Made by a program: the position numbers and the translations under genes | Origin: Martinezella lusitana | Lineage (GTDB): Bacteria; Pseudomonadota; Alphaproteobacteria; Rhizobiales; Rhizobiaceae | DNA: 64,000 nt | Reading direction: 5' to 3' | Assembly: GCF_016901135.1 (NCBI RefSeq) | Contig: NZ_JAFEVL010000020.1 | Location: 248,001 to 312,000, forward strand | Shown: positions 9,013 to 18,219 of the stretch, in pieces | Layout of the letters: each line of letters starts with the position of its first letter | How positions within the stretch are numbered: position 1 is the first letter of the stretch | Notes under the pieces: generated by a model | The model's database searches: none | Told to the model about the DNA's origin: nothing | Seen by the model: the letters and a program-made list of their open reading frames with translations, nothing else

Positions 9013-9885
9013 TTAGCCCCGGAGATGGGGACGGGGAAAGAACCGCCGGGCAAGGCCCGAAGGTGCGAAGAGGATGGAGAAGCCGTAGATCAGGCTTGCC
9101 GTGATGATGATGGTCGGCCCTGAAGCAAATTCGAGATGATAGGACGCGATGAGGCCGATATAGCCGGCCGCCGCCGCCGTCCCCGTCGCGATCACCATCA
9201 TCACGGGCAGGCTGCGCGACCAGAGCTGCGCGATCGCCGCCGGCAGCATCATCAGCCCCACGGCCATCAGCGTGCCGAGCGCCTGGAAGCTGGCGACAAG
9301 ATTAAGGACGACGAGCAGCAGAAACAGGAAATGATAGACCGGCCCGCGCCCGCCGACGGCGCGCAGGAAGCCCGGATCGAAGCATTCCATGACGAGCGGC
9401 CGGTAGATGACGGCAAGTGCCAGCAGCGTCACGGTGGTGATCGCGCCGATCTGATAAAGGGCAGGGGCGTCGATCGCAAGAATCGTGCCGAAGAGCACGT
9501 GCAGGAGATCGATATTCGACCCGCGCAGCGACACGATGAGCACGCCGAGCGCCAGCGACGTGAGATAGAAGCTGGCGAAGCTCGCATCCTCCTGCAGCAC
9601 CGTCATGCGGCTGACGAAGCCGGAGAGCAGCGCCACGGAAAGGCCGGCCACCAGCCCGCCGAGCCCCATGGCCGTCAGCGACAGTGAGCCGGCGATGAGA
9701 TAGCCGATGGCAGCACCGGGTAGCACCGCATGGCTCATGGCATCGCCCATCAGGCTCATGCGCCTGAGCATCAGAAAGACGCCGATCGGGCCGGAACCGA
9801 GGCCGAGGCAGAGGCAGGCGATGAGCGCGCGCCGCATGAAGCCATAATCCGCGAAGGGCGCGAAGAATATGTCGTAAGCGGTCAT
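9013..9885 (-). CDS. Zinc/manganese ABC transporter permease (ABC-3 family)
   Basis: 290 residues with about eight or nine membrane helices. The family signature MSLMGDAMSHAVLPGAAIGYL lies at about residues 43-63 and contacts the ATPase. ATG overlaps the ATPase stop by four bases. With the 8091 and 9882 genes it forms a complete inner-membrane metal importer. Confidence 0.93.
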   Translation of the reverse strand: MTAYDIFFAPFADYGFMRRALIACLCLGLGSGPIGVFLMLRRMSLMGDAMSHAVLPGAAIGYLIAGSLSLTAMGLGGLVAGLSVALLSGFVSRMTVLQEDASFASFYLTSLALGVLIVSLRGSNIDLLHVLFGTILAIDAPALYQIGAITTVTLLALAVIYRPLVMECFDPGFLRAVGGRGPVYHFLFLLLVVLNLVASFQALGTLMAVGLMMLPAAIAQLWSRSLPVMMVIATGTAAAAGYIGLIASYHLEFASGPTIIITASLIYGFSILFAPSGLARRFFPRPHLRG

Positions 9886-10664
9886 TCGGCCGGCTCCCGC
9901 TTTGCGAGATCACCTTCGGCAAGCCCATCCTCCGGCAGGCATGCCTCGGCCTCCTCGTCCCAGCGCTCGGCCATGGCCCGTGCCTTGATGAGGTTTGTGG
10001 AGCTCATGATATTCTGCGTCGGCCCCCAGCCGACCAGCTCGCGGGCAATCAGCATCGTCTCGGGAAAATGCGCGCGCACCTGATCGAAATCATGCAGCAC
10101 GGCAATCACCGTACGCCCTTCCTTGTTCCATCGCAGAACGAGGTCGAGCAGGTCGCGCGTCGTGCGCTGGTCGATGGCGGTAAATGGCTCGTCCAGCAGG
10201 ATGACGCGCGCGTCCTGCAGCAGCAACCTCGCGAAGAGCACGCGCTGGAATTGCCCGGCCGAGAGCGAACCGATATGCCTGTTCTCGAAACCGGAAAGCC
10301 CGACGACCGAAAGCGCCTCGCGCGCCCGCTCCGCATCCTCGCGGGAGAAGCGGCCGAATGCGCCGGAATTCTTCCAGGCGCCGAGCATGATCGTGTCGGC
10401 GACCGAGATCGGAAAACGGCGGTTGATATCGGCGGCCTGCGGCAGATAGCCGAAATCGTTGCGGGTCAACGCCCCGCGATCGATCGATCCTCCCGCCGGC
10501 CTGAGTTCACCGACGATCGCTTTTAACAGCGTCGACTTGCCCGCGCCATTCGGCCCGGCGATGGCCGTGAGGCTGCCGGTCCGGAAGGTGCCGGAAATGT
10601 GGTGCACGGCGGGGTGGCGTTCATAGGTGACAGTGAGATTGTCGAGACGGATCAGATCGCTCAT
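9882..10664 (-). CDS. Zinc/manganese ABC transporter ATP-binding protein
   Basis: 260 residues. Walker A GPNGAGKST (about 38-46), signature LSAGQFQR (about 137), Walker B VILLDEPFTAID and switch His in VIAVLHDFDQV are all intact. The C-terminal 35 residues are acidic and extra to the usual domain. Its ATG overlaps the stop of the upstream small membrane ORF, and its stop overlaps the permease start, so the operon is tightly coupled. Confidence 0.94.
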   Translation of the reverse strand: MSDLIRLDNLTVTYERHPAVHHISGTFRTGSLTAIAGPNGAGKSTLLKAIVGELRPAGGSIDRGALTRNDFGYLPQAADINRRFPISVADTIMLGAWKNSGAFGRFSREDAERAREALSVVGLSGFENRHIGSLSAGQFQRVLFARLLLQDARVILLDEPFTAIDQRTTRDLLDLVLRWNKEGRTVIAVLHDFDQVRAHFPETMLIARELVGWGPTQNIMSSTNLIKARAMAERWDEEAEACLPEDGLAEGDLAKREPAE

Positions 10665-10804
10665 GCCAAGGCCACCGCCCAGCCGATGGCCGCCCAGAGC
10701 ACTGCTATGCCGACCGCGACATAGGCAAGGCGCGTCAAGGCGGAACGCCCCATCAGGGAGGACGCGAAGGGATCGGGATTGAGCGGCATGCTGGGGGCTT
10801 TCAT
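10661..10804 (-). CDS. Small membrane protein leading the metal ABC operon
   Basis: A 47-residue frame: MKAPSMPLNPDPFASSLMGR, then one hydrophobic helix (LAYVAVGIAVLWAAIGWAVA) reaching the C-terminus. Its TGA overlaps the ATPase ATG by four bases. No Shine-Dalgarno is visible and the Zur-like dyad ends only a few bases before the ATG, so a leaderless transcript is possible. The role is unknown; position suggests an accessory of the importer. Confidence 0.55.
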   Translation of the reverse strand: MKAPSMPLNPDPFASSLMGRSALTRLAYVAVGIAVLWAAIGWAVALA

Positions 10805-10825
10805 TTATGTAATAACATTACGTGT
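10805..10825 (-). promoter_or_regulatory. Zur-like dyad upstream of the metal importer operon
   Basis: GTAATGTTATTAC on the minus strand (10809-10821) has perfect GTAAT/ATTAC arms around GTT, and includes ATGTTATTACAT. Alphaproteobacterial Zur boxes have this AT-rich ATGTTAT/ATAACAT look. It sits directly before the first ORF of the operon, a position fit for repression by metal-loaded Fur-family protein. Assignment to Zur rather than Mur is inference. Confidence 0.5.
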
Positions 10826-10923
10826 TGTAGCCGAAGGAATATGGCGAAAAAGAGGCGGACGCCAGATTTAGCATTGATCATGACTGCATCGGAGTATCTG
10901 TCGCCAGGATGGCCGTTGGAAAC

Positions 10924-10952
10924 AAAAAGGGCGCCCGAGAGGCGCCCTTTTG
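10924..10952 (-). terminator. Terminator after the peroxiredoxin gene
   Basis: Arms of 11 bases (10925-10935 and 10941-10951) around a five-base loop, with a T run on the minus strand, 21 bases after the peroxiredoxin stop. Confidence 0.88.
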
Positions 10953-10972
10953 CTGGCAGCATTCTTGAAATC

Positions 10973-11458
10973 TCAAAGCTGCTCGATCATCGCGGCAGCA
11001 CCCGAAACCGTTGCCTGGCCGGGGCTTTCCTCGATGTTCAGCGTCTTCACCACGCCGTCTTCCACCAGCATGGAATAGCGCTTGGAGCGGATGCCGAGGC
11101 CGCCAACGGAGAGGTCGATATCGAGGCCGAGCGCCTTGGCGAAGGAGCCGTCCCAGTCGGCAAGGAAGTGGATTTTGCCCATGCCACCTGATGATTGCGC
11201 CCAGGCGCCCATCACATGCCAGTCGTTGACCGAGATGACGGCGATATCATCGACGCTCTTGGCGAGAATGGCGTCCCGGTTTTCGAGATAGCCAGGCAGA
11301 TGGTTGAGCGAGCAGGTGGGCGTAAACGCGCCAGGAACGGCAAAAAGCACGACGCGCTTGCCGGCAAAAAGCTGCTCGGTGCTGATTTCCACCGGGCCGT
11401 CGGCGGTCTTTTCCTTGAAGGTGGCGGCAGGCAGTTTATCGCCGATTGCGATGGTCAT
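10973..11458 (-). CDS. Peroxiredoxin, Prx5/type II family
   Basis: 161 residues. Reduces hydrogen peroxide and alkyl hydroperoxides. The peroxidatic cysteine is Cys49 in PGAFTPTCS; no second cysteine exists, so it works as a 1-Cys enzyme that needs an outside thiol such as glutathione or glutaredoxin. AAGGAGAAAGCC before the ATG is a strong ribosome site. Monocistronic, with its own terminator. Confidence 0.95.
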   Translation of the reverse strand: MTIAIGDKLPAATFKEKTADGPVEISTEQLFAGKRVVLFAVPGAFTPTCSLNHLPGYLENRDAILAKSVDDIAVISVNDWHVMGAWAQSSGGMGKIHFLADWDGSFAKALGLDIDLSVGGLGIRSKRYSMLVEDGVVKTLNIEESPGQATVSGAAAMIEQL

Positions 11459-11541
11459 GGCTTTCTCCTTGGGGGCGATCTCGGAGGCGTTTGAACGGCC
11501 GCCGATTGGATAGGGATTGTTGGGCGAACTATAGATCGGGG

Positions 11542-12381
11542 CTATTCGAACGCAAGCGTGGTTTCCATGGCGCGATCGCCGTCGACGACGAGGACGCCCC
11601 AGGTCTTGCCTTTGATATCGTAATTCTTCGGCAGTTTGGCGATCGCGATATCGGCCGAGTAGGTCGTGCCTTCCCGCTTCGCATTCGCCTGCTGGAAGAA
11701 CACATAACCCGTCGGCCCGGTGACATAGATCGCCGGTGCCTCTCCGGTCGCGTCAGGCAGGGTGAGGTGCAGCGAAAGGCTTTTCGCATCCGCTGAGAGG
11801 CTGTGGCTCTCAAGGGCGAAATCGGAGGATGGAGCCTGCGGCAGGGTAGCCTTCGCGGCATTCAGCAGTGCCAGTTCATGCGTCGTCGGCTGTTCGCTCG
11901 TCGGCAGCGCCAGCGAATACTCGGCCTGGAAGGGAATGCAGATCTCCTTGCAGAGACCGATGAAGGCGGTCAATTCCAGTTTTGCCGGCGTCTTGCCCTC
12001 GACACGGAGATCGAGCGGTAATGTCACGGGCGCGTCATAGCCGATTTCCTGGATGGCGCCGACGGTGATCCTTTTCGGGATTGGATAGCCTGTCTTCTCC
12101 AGCTTTATTCCGCTATTGGGGGCCAGCGTCACCTGTGGCGGGATGCCGCTCTGGCCAGGTTCGCGCCAATAGGTGATCCAGCCGGGCTGGGGTTCGATCT
12201 GCAGCGCGGCGCGGATATGCCCTTCGGCGTCCGGTGCCAGCGCCACCAGGCGCATGCGGCCGCCCGGATTGTCCACCCAATCACTCGTTGCAGCGAAAGC
12301 GGCGGTACCGATGCATAGGATTGCGGCGAGCGTTCCGGCAAGAAGCGTCGCCAGGCGGGAGAGGGTGACTGTTCCGATCAT
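11542..12381 (-). CDS. Periplasmic protein with DsbD-alpha-like domain
   Basis: About 279 residues. A signal peptide (LATLLAGTLAAILCIGTAAF) leads into a domain like the N-terminal immunoglobulin-type domain of DsbD: PGWITYWREPGQSG and LTAFIGLCKEICIPF, the latter with a CxxxC pair that may carry electrons. No membrane or thioredoxin part follows, so it is a free-standing alpha domain. The start is uncertain: ATG 12381 gives a clean signal peptide; ATG 12444 would add 21 residues. Neither has a good ribosome site. Confidence 0.82.
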   Translation of the reverse strand: MIGTVTLSRLATLLAGTLAAILCIGTAAFAATSDWVDNPGGRMRLVALAPDAEGHIRAALQIEPQPGWITYWREPGQSGIPPQVTLAPNSGIKLEKTGYPIPKRITVGAIQEIGYDAPVTLPLDLRVEGKTPAKLELTAFIGLCKEICIPFQAEYSLALPTSEQPTTHELALLNAAKATLPQAPSSDFALESHSLSADAKSLSLHLTLPDATGEAPAIYVTGPTGYVFFQQANAKREGTTYSADIAIAKLPKNYDIKGKTWGVLVVDGDRAMETTLAFE

Positions 12382-12522
12382 GAGAGGAGGATTTAGCGGA
12401 TTGGCCGGCCCGGAGCCAGCGCGGCGGAAAAAAGAAATGATCATTTTCAGTTGATTGATTTATGACATTGCCCCATCTTATTTTTTTAGCGGTGCAGCTA
12501 TGGACTGCGGTCAGGAGGCACG

Positions 12523-13128
12523 ATGTCCCTATCGACGCTGAAGAATAGACGCGAAAGAGGTTTTCTCGACGGTCAGTTCCTGATCGCCATGCCCGGCATG
12601 GAGGATCGGAACTTCAACCGGACGGTTATTTATATTTGCGCTCATTCCGATGCCGGTGCCATGGGCTTCGTCATCAACCGGGCTCAGAAGCTGACGTTTA
12701 CGGATGTCCTTTTGCATCTCGATATGATCAAGGACGACGATGCGATCGTCCTCCCGCCCGTCGCGCGGGATTTCCCGATCCAGACCGGGGGACCGGTCGA
12801 AAGCGGCCGCGGCTTCGTCCTGCACTCGGACGACTATATCAGCGACAGCAGTATTCCGGTCAGCGACGACATCAGCCTGACGGCGACGCTGGATATTGTG
12901 CGGGCCATCTCCAAGGGAAGCGGCCCCAAACGCGCCACCATGCTGCTCGGTTACGCCGGCTGGGGCGCTGGTCAATTGGAGGCCGAGATTGGCAACAATG
13001 GCTGGCTGAATTGCCCCGCCGCAGAGGAATTGATCTTCGACCGCAGCCTCGACGACAAATATGAGCGCGCCTTGGCTCTGATGGGTATCAACCCCGCAAT
13101 GCTGTCGCCGCATGCGGGGCATGGCTGA
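12523..13128 (+). CDS. YqgE/AlgH family protein (UPF0301)
   Basis: 201 residues. Family hallmarks are [17 protein letters not shown] near the start, [23 protein letters not shown] and [20 protein letters not shown]. The family is widely conserved and of uncertain function. It is divergent from the DsbD-alpha-like gene, with about 140 bases between the two starts. Confidence 0.94.
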   Translation: MSLSTLKNRRERGFLDGQFLIAMPGMEDRNFNRTVIYICAHSDAGAMGFVINRAQKLTFTDVLLHLDMIKDDDAIVLPPVARDFPIQTGGPVESGRGFVLHSDDYISDSSIPVSDDISLTATLDIVRAISKGSGPKRATMLLGYAGWGAGQLEAEIGNNGWLNCPAAEELIFDRSLDDKYERALALMGINPAMLSPHAGHG

Positions 13129-13224
13129 GCCAACTTGCATTATATTGGAACCGAAGTAACGCCCGTGACGTTTTCATGACAGGGCAACGGCAATGACGCT
13201 GTGCCAATTATGGAGGTGTTTGAC

Positions 13225-13416
13225 ATGGGCAGCACGACCGACAAGGTATCCGGCAAGGTCAACGAAGTGGCAGGCAAGGCCAAGCAGATGGCCGGCAAGG
13301 CCACGAACGACAAGGAGCTGCGCGCAAAAGGCGCGGCCCAGGAAGCCAAGGGCAAGGTGCAGAGCGCCGTCGGCAAGGCCAAGGATAAGGTCAAGGGTGC
13401 AGTTGACCGGATGTGA
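13225..13416 (+). CDS. CsbD family stress protein
   Basis: 63 residues rich in Ala, Lys and Gly with the CsbD repeat style ([20 protein letters not shown], then [20 protein letters not shown]). Small CsbD proteins are stress-induced in many bacteria; the activity is unknown. GGAGG at 13211-13215 fixes ATG 13225; an upstream GTG is ignored. Confidence 0.9.
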   Translation: MGSTTDKVSGKVNEVAGKAKQMAGKATNDKELRAKGAAQEAKGKVQSAVGKAKDKVKGAVDRM

Positions 13417-13492
13417 TCCGGCTGCTTGCTACTCGCCAATTTCAGGTCGCTGTGCAATCTGAGATAATGCCGCAGAAGCGGCCCGCTAAGTA

Positions 13493-13523
13493 GAGCCTGT
13501 CTCGGAGACGCGACGGGCTCTTT
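13493..13523 (+). terminator. Weak terminator-like hairpin
   Basis: GAGCCTGTC (13493-13501) pairs with GACGGGCTC (13512-13520) with one G-T wobble, followed by TTTC. It lies between csbD and the metallopeptidase gene. Confidence 0.5.
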
Positions 13524-13558
13524 CGTGTCGATGGGGCGTTATTTCGAAGAGGGTTTCC

Positions 13559-14614
13559 ATGCGGCTTTTCACTTGCGACCATTGCGGCCAGCCGGTGCAT
13601 TTCGACAACAGGCGGTGCGTCCGCTGTGGTCATCAGCTCGGCTTCGTCCCGGATCGGCTGGCAATATATGCGCTGGAGGCTGAGGAAGGAGCGAATTGGC
13701 ATCTGGTCGCCGAGCCGACCCGCCATGTCCGTTTCTGCGCCAACGCCGAACTCGATATCTGCAATTGGCTTGTCGATGCGGACGACCCGCAGCCCTTCTG
13801 CATAGCCTGCCGTCACAACCGCCTGGTGCCGAATACCGATACGCAGCAGGGCATAGACCGCTGGCGGCGTATCGGCCAGGCAGAGCGGCATCTGTTCTAT
13901 TCGTTGCTGCGTTGGAACCTGCCGCATCCTGATCGGCAGCAGGATCCTCAGGGCGGGCTGGTGTTCGATTTTCTTGAAGATGAGATGCAGGGCAGCAATG
14001 TCGTGCCCGCCAGGACCGGCCATGAAGAGGGGCTGATCGCCATTCGCGCCGCCGAAGCCGACGACGTGACACGCGAACAGGCGCGCGCCTCCATGAACGA
14101 GCCATACCGCACGCTGCTCGGCCATTTCCGCCATGAGACCGGCCACTTCATCTGGAACAAGCTCGTTCGCGACCGCGGCCAGTTCGATGCCTTCCGCGCG
14201 GTCTTCGGAGACGAGGGAGCGGATTACGGCATGGCGCTCCAACATCACTATGACAATGGTCCGCCGCCGCACTGGCAGGAAAACTTCATCAGCGCCTATG
14301 CCAGCGCCCATCCCTGGGAAGATTTTGCGGAATGCTTCGCGCATTACCTGCATGTCGTCGATACGCTGGAGACCGCGCGCTCTTTCGGTTTGGCGGTCGA
14401 TCCCTTTGGTTATCACGAAATGGCGGCGGAGGTGGATTTCAATCCCTACAGGGCCGAAAGCGCCGACCAGCTCGTCAACGCCTGGATCCCCTTGAGCGTT
14501 GCGATCAACGCCATCCAGCGCAGCATGGGACAGCCGGATTCCTACCCCTTCATCCTGTCGCCGCCGGTGATCGCGAAGCTCGAATATGTCCGCAGCCTGA
14601 TCAACAGCGCCTGA
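13559..14614 (+). CDS. Zinc-ribbon metallopeptidase (Peptidase_Mx-like)
   Basis: 351 residues. An N-terminal zinc ribbon (CDHCGQ and CVRCGHQ, residues 6-24) precedes a domain with the HExxH-type site RHETGHFIW (about 191) and a downstream WEDFAECFAHYLH helix that likely supplies the third zinc ligand. This architecture is known in alphaproteobacterial putative zinc-binding peptidases whose substrate is unknown. No signal peptide, so cytoplasmic. Confidence 0.88.
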   Translation: MRLFTCDHCGQPVHFDNRRCVRCGHQLGFVPDRLAIYALEAEEGANWHLVAEPTRHVRFCANAELDICNWLVDADDPQPFCIACRHNRLVPNTDTQQGIDRWRRIGQAERHLFYSLLRWNLPHPDRQQDPQGGLVFDFLEDEMQGSNVVPARTGHEEGLIAIRAAEADDVTREQARASMNEPYRTLLGHFRHETGHFIWNKLVRDRGQFDAFRAVFGDEGADYGMALQHHYDNGPPPHWQENFISAYASAHPWEDFAECFAHYLHVVDTLETARSFGLAVDPFGYHEMAAEVDFNPYRAESADQLVNAWIPLSVAINAIQRSMGQPDSYPFILSPPVIAKLEYVRSLINSA

Positions 14615-14645
14615 TCTCCAGTCCCTTTGCGCGAAGTGAGAAAGC

Positions 14646-17558
14646 CTACGCGCGCTTCGTCAGGGGAAAGCGTTCCTTCAACAGCCTGAGCACGGAATCC
14701 GAGCCCATCGGCGGCCCGAAGATGAAGCTCTGACCGTAGGTGCAGCCGATCTTGGCGAGCTCCAGTGCATCCTCTTCGGATTCGATACCCTCGGCGACGA
14801 CGCGCATGTTGAGTTCGCGCGCCATGGAAATGACGGAACGCAGAAGGATGGCCTTCTTGTCGCTCTCGTCGCGGACCATCGCCTTGTCGAGCTTGATCAT
14901 GTCGAAGGGGAAGCGGGTGAGGTAGGCGAGCGAGGAATAGCCGGTGCCGAAATCGTCGAGCGCCAAGCCGATGCCGGCTTCGCGCAGCTTGTCGAGCACG
15001 AGCCGCGCCTGCTCCGGATTCTCCATCACCTGCGATTCCGTCAGCTCGAGCTTGATGCGGCTCGGATCGCAATGGGTCTTGGCGAGCAGGGCGCGGATAT
15101 CGTCGTAGAGCTCATTGTTGAGCAGCTGCACGCTGGAGAGATTGATGGATACGAAGAGTGGCAGGTCGCCGGTCTGTCGCTGCCAAGCCATCAGATCGTT
15201 GGTCGCCTGCTCCATCGCGAACATGCCAAGCGGACCGATAATGTCCGAGGCCTCGGCGATGGGGATGAATTCCGTTGGCGGAATATTGCCGCGCTTCGGA
15301 TGTTCCCAGCGCATCAGCGCCTCGAAGCCGGCCACCTCGGCGTCTTCAAGCCGCACGATCGGCTGATAGACCAGCGAGAGTTCCTTGCGTTCGACGGCGC
15401 GGCGCAGGTCTGTTTCGAGCTGCAGGCGGTCCGTGCCGAAGCTGCGGAAGGCGGGCTGGAAGGGCTCGACGCGGTTGCCGCCGGCGCGTTTGGCGCGGTA
15501 CATGGCAAGTTCGGCGTCGCTGAGCATGCCGGCTGCATTTTCCTGTTGGTCGACCCAGGATGTGAGCCCGACCGACGCGGTCAGGATGATCTCGCGATTG
15601 GCGAAGTTGATCGGCACCATGATCGCCTTGCTGATCGCGTCGGCGAAGTCGGCCACCTTGGCCGGATCGCGCTCGGAAACGAGGATGAGGCCGAACTGGT
15701 CGCCGGAAAGGCGCGCGAGCGTGTCCTGAGGTTTCAGCAGGCGGCGAAGGCGTCGCGTTAGCGCGATGAGGATGTTGTCGCCCGCAGCGACGCCGAGCGT
15801 GTCGTTGACAAGCTTGTAGCGGTCGATGTCGATCACCATGACGGTCGGCCGCAGCTGGTTGCCCTCCGGCGCCAGCGTCAGAACCGCCTGCAGGCGATCG
15901 AGAAAGACCTGGCGGTTCGGCAGCCCGGTCAGATTGTCGTGCACCGCGTCGTGCAACAGCCGCTCGACCGAATTCTTCTGCTCGGTGATATCGACGATGG
16001 TGCCGACGCAGCGAATGATCTCGCCGTTCGATCCAAGCACCGGCCGCGCGCGGATCGACAGCCAGTGGAAATGTCCGTCTTCGGCGCGGATGCGGAATTC
16101 GTGGTTCAGCCGGCCGCGACGATGTTCGAGAAGCACGTCGAGTGTGGCGCGGAAGCGGTCGCGATCGTCAGGATGCAGCCGCGGCAGCCAGTTGCGCGCC
16201 GCGCCATGCATGGTGCCGGGCGACAGGCCGAGCTTCGTCGAGATGTCGGGCGTCGTCACCACGCGGTCGCGCGCCACGTCCCAGTCCCAGACGGTGTCGC
16301 CGGAGCCGGTAAGCGCCAGGGATTGCCGTTCGAGATCCGAGAACAGGCCCTGCTGGAATGCGCCGCCGGCAAAGGCATGCTGCATGACCGTGAAGCCGAT
16401 CAGGAGGACGATCAGCACGAGGCCGCCGCCGAGTGCTGGCTGGATGATGTCATTGTCGAGCTTGCCCGTCACCGTCATCCAGGCGCCGAAGAGCCAGACG
16501 AGGATCAGTGCCCAGGCAGGCACCAGCAGGATGGCGCGGTCATAGCGGCTGAAGCCGAGATAGATGATGAGCAGCAGGCCCGCCGTCGCGGTCAATGCCA
16601 GCGACAACCGGGCGATGCCGGCCGCGATCGACGGATCGTAGATCGCCACGCCGAAGAGCAGGGCGAGGCCAAGGACCCAGGCGAGCGTGACGTAGCCCAG
16701 ATGCGCATGCCAGCGATTGAGATTGAGATAGGTGAACAGGAAGATCACCAGGCTTGAAGCGAGCGCCACCTCCGCACAGGCGCGCCATATTCGCTGATCG
16801 CTTGACGTGATCATGATGAGCTTGCCGAGGAAGCCGAAATCCACGCAAATATAGCCGAGCACCGCCCATGCGAGCGCTGCCGTCGCTGGCAGCATCGAGG
16901 TGCCCTTGACGACGAAGAGAATGGTCAGGAACACCGCCAGCAGGCCGGCAATGCCAAGCACGATGCCTCGATAGAGCGTGAAGGCGTTGACCGTATCCTT
17001 GTAGGCGTTGGGCTCCCAGAGATAGAGCTGCGGCAGGTTCGGAGACGAGAGCTCGGCCACGAAGGTGACGACCGCGCCGGGGTTCAGCGTGATGCGGAAC
17101 ACATCGGCCTCGTCGCTCGGTTGCCGGTCGAGCGCAAAGCCTTCGCTCGGCGTGATGGCAACGATGCGCTGCGAGCCTAAGTCCGGCCAGAAGACCTTCG
17201 AATTCACCAGCCGGAAATGCGGGGCGACGATGACGCGTTCCAGCTGCTCTTCGGAAACATTGGCGAGCGCGAAAACGGCCCAGTCTCCCTGATGGTTCGG
17301 CGAGGAGGATCGTACCTCAATACGGCGTCGGATGCCGTCGGCGCCGGCGGCTGTTGAGACCTGAAAGGCCTCGCCCTGGTTGGTGTAGATCTCCGTTGTC
17401 GCCGTCAGGTCGAGTGCTGTATCGTCGCGGGAAATCTTCACGGGCTCGGCTGCGTGCGCCATGCCGGCAAGCAGGAGCAGCATGGTGGCCGCAAGCGTTG
17501 CGAGCAGCGCGCAAAGCCGCTTGGCAGTCGGCATTGTCGGCATCAATCCGGTGGTCAT
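14646..17558 (-). CDS. Membrane 7TM-PAS-GGDEF-EAL protein with degenerate GGDEF motif
   Basis: About 970 residues. Signal peptide, periplasmic 7TMR-DISM-like sensing region (to about 190), seven helices (about 200-400), PAS (about 410-530, WDWDVARDRVVTTPD), GGDEF domain (about 545-705) and EAL domain (about 725-965). The cyclase site reads SGDQF instead of GGDEF, so diguanylate cyclase activity is unlikely. The EAL motif (FEALMRWEHP), ELTES and DDFGTGYSS are intact, so c-di-GMP phosphodiesterase is the likely output, with the GGDEF part perhaps sensing GTP. Start at ATG 17558 is preferred over 17627 because it puts the signal peptide near the N-terminus; it overlaps the GNAT gene end. Confidence 0.92.
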   Translation of the reverse strand: MTTGLMPTMPTAKRLCALLATLAATMLLLLAGMAHAAEPVKISRDDTALDLTATTEIYTNQGEAFQVSTAAGADGIRRRIEVRSSSPNHQGDWAVFALANVSEEQLERVIVAPHFRLVNSKVFWPDLGSQRIVAITPSEGFALDRQPSDEADVFRITLNPGAVVTFVAELSSPNLPQLYLWEPNAYKDTVNAFTLYRGIVLGIAGLLAVFLTILFVVKGTSMLPATAALAWAVLGYICVDFGFLGKLIMITSSDQRIWRACAEVALASSLVIFLFTYLNLNRWHAHLGYVTLAWVLGLALLFGVAIYDPSIAAGIARLSLALTATAGLLLIIYLGFSRYDRAILLVPAWALILVWLFGAWMTVTGKLDNDIIQPALGGGLVLIVLLIGFTVMQHAFAGGAFQQGLFSDLERQSLALTGSGDTVWDWDVARDRVVTTPDISTKLGLSPGTMHGAARNWLPRLHPDDRDRFRATLDVLLEHRRGRLNHEFRIRAEDGHFHWLSIRARPVLGSNGEIIRCVGTIVDITEQKNSVERLLHDAVHDNLTGLPNRQVFLDRLQAVLTLAPEGNQLRPTVMVIDIDRYKLVNDTLGVAAGDNILIALTRRLRRLLKPQDTLARLSGDQFGLILVSERDPAKVADFADAISKAIMVPINFANREIILTASVGLTSWVDQQENAAGMLSDAELAMYRAKRAGGNRVEPFQPAFRSFGTDRLQLETDLRRAVERKELSLVYQPIVRLEDAEVAGFEALMRWEHPKRGNIPPTEFIPIAEASDIIGPLGMFAMEQATNDLMAWQRQTGDLPLFVSINLSSVQLLNNELYDDIRALLAKTHCDPSRIKLELTESQVMENPEQARLVLDKLREAGIGLALDDFGTGYSSLAYLTRFPFDMIKLDKAMVRDESDKKAILLRSVISMARELNMRVVAEGIESEEDALELAKIGCTYGQSFIFGPPMGSDSVLRLLKERFPLTKRA

Positions 17559-18202
17559 CGCTGGTCGTATTTTCGGTTCGGGTCGGCATCCGCTGCCAAC
17601 CTTGAAAACATCACATGGTCGCGCCACTGACCGTTGATTTTTAGATAACCGCGCAAATGACCTTCTCGCTGGAAACCGGCCTTTTCCAAAAGCCGCATGC
17701 TACGCTCGTTATCCGGAATACAGGCTGCTTCAATACGGTGCAACTCAAGTCCGGAAAAGATATAGGGTATAACCAACTGAAGTGCGGCGAACATATGACC
17801 CTGACCGGAATAGCGCTCGCCCATCCAGTATCCGATCATGCAGCTCTGCGCAGCACCGCGGCGAATGTATCCGATCGTGATGCCTCCGACCAACGTCATG
17901 TTTTCCCGAAGGAAAATGAATAGTGGTATGGCCTGGCCGGAACTATATTCCTGCTTGCCCCTGATGATGCGCGCCCGGTAGGCACCTTCCGTCAGCTCGT
18001 CATGCCGCCAGGTCGGTTCCCAAGGTTCCAGGAAGCGGCGGCTTTCGGCTCTCAGCCTGTGCCATTGATTGAAATCGGAGTAGCGCGGCAGGCGCAGCAA
18101 ATATTGGTCGTTTTCGAGTTCAACCGCGTCCGGATGACGTGAGAGAAACCGAAAGACAGATTTTTGCATGCCGCCAAGCACTCCCCCGAGAATTGAACCC
18201 AT
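17555..18202 (-). CDS. GNAT acetyltransferase, RimJ/RimL type
   Basis: 215 residues. The acetyl-CoA binding region reads IGYWMGERYSGQGHMFAALQ and the C-terminal GLELHRIEAACIPDNERSMRLLEKAGF is typical of ribosomal-protein N-acetyltransferases. ATG 18169 (MQKSVFRFL), with GGGGGAG eleven bases upstream, is a plausible alternative start. The substrate is not determined by sequence. Confidence 0.9.
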   Translation of the reverse strand: MGSILGGVLGGMQKSVFRFLSRHPDAVELENDQYLLRLPRYSDFNQWHRLRAESRRFLEPWEPTWRHDELTEGAYRARIIRGKQEYSSGQAIPLFIFLRENMTLVGGITIGYIRRGAAQSCMIGYWMGERYSGQGHMFAALQLVIPYIFSGLELHRIEAACIPDNERSMRLLEKAGFQREGHLRGYLKINGQWRDHVMFSRLAADADPNRKYDQR

Positions 18203-18219
18203 CGGCCCGCGGCGTGGCC

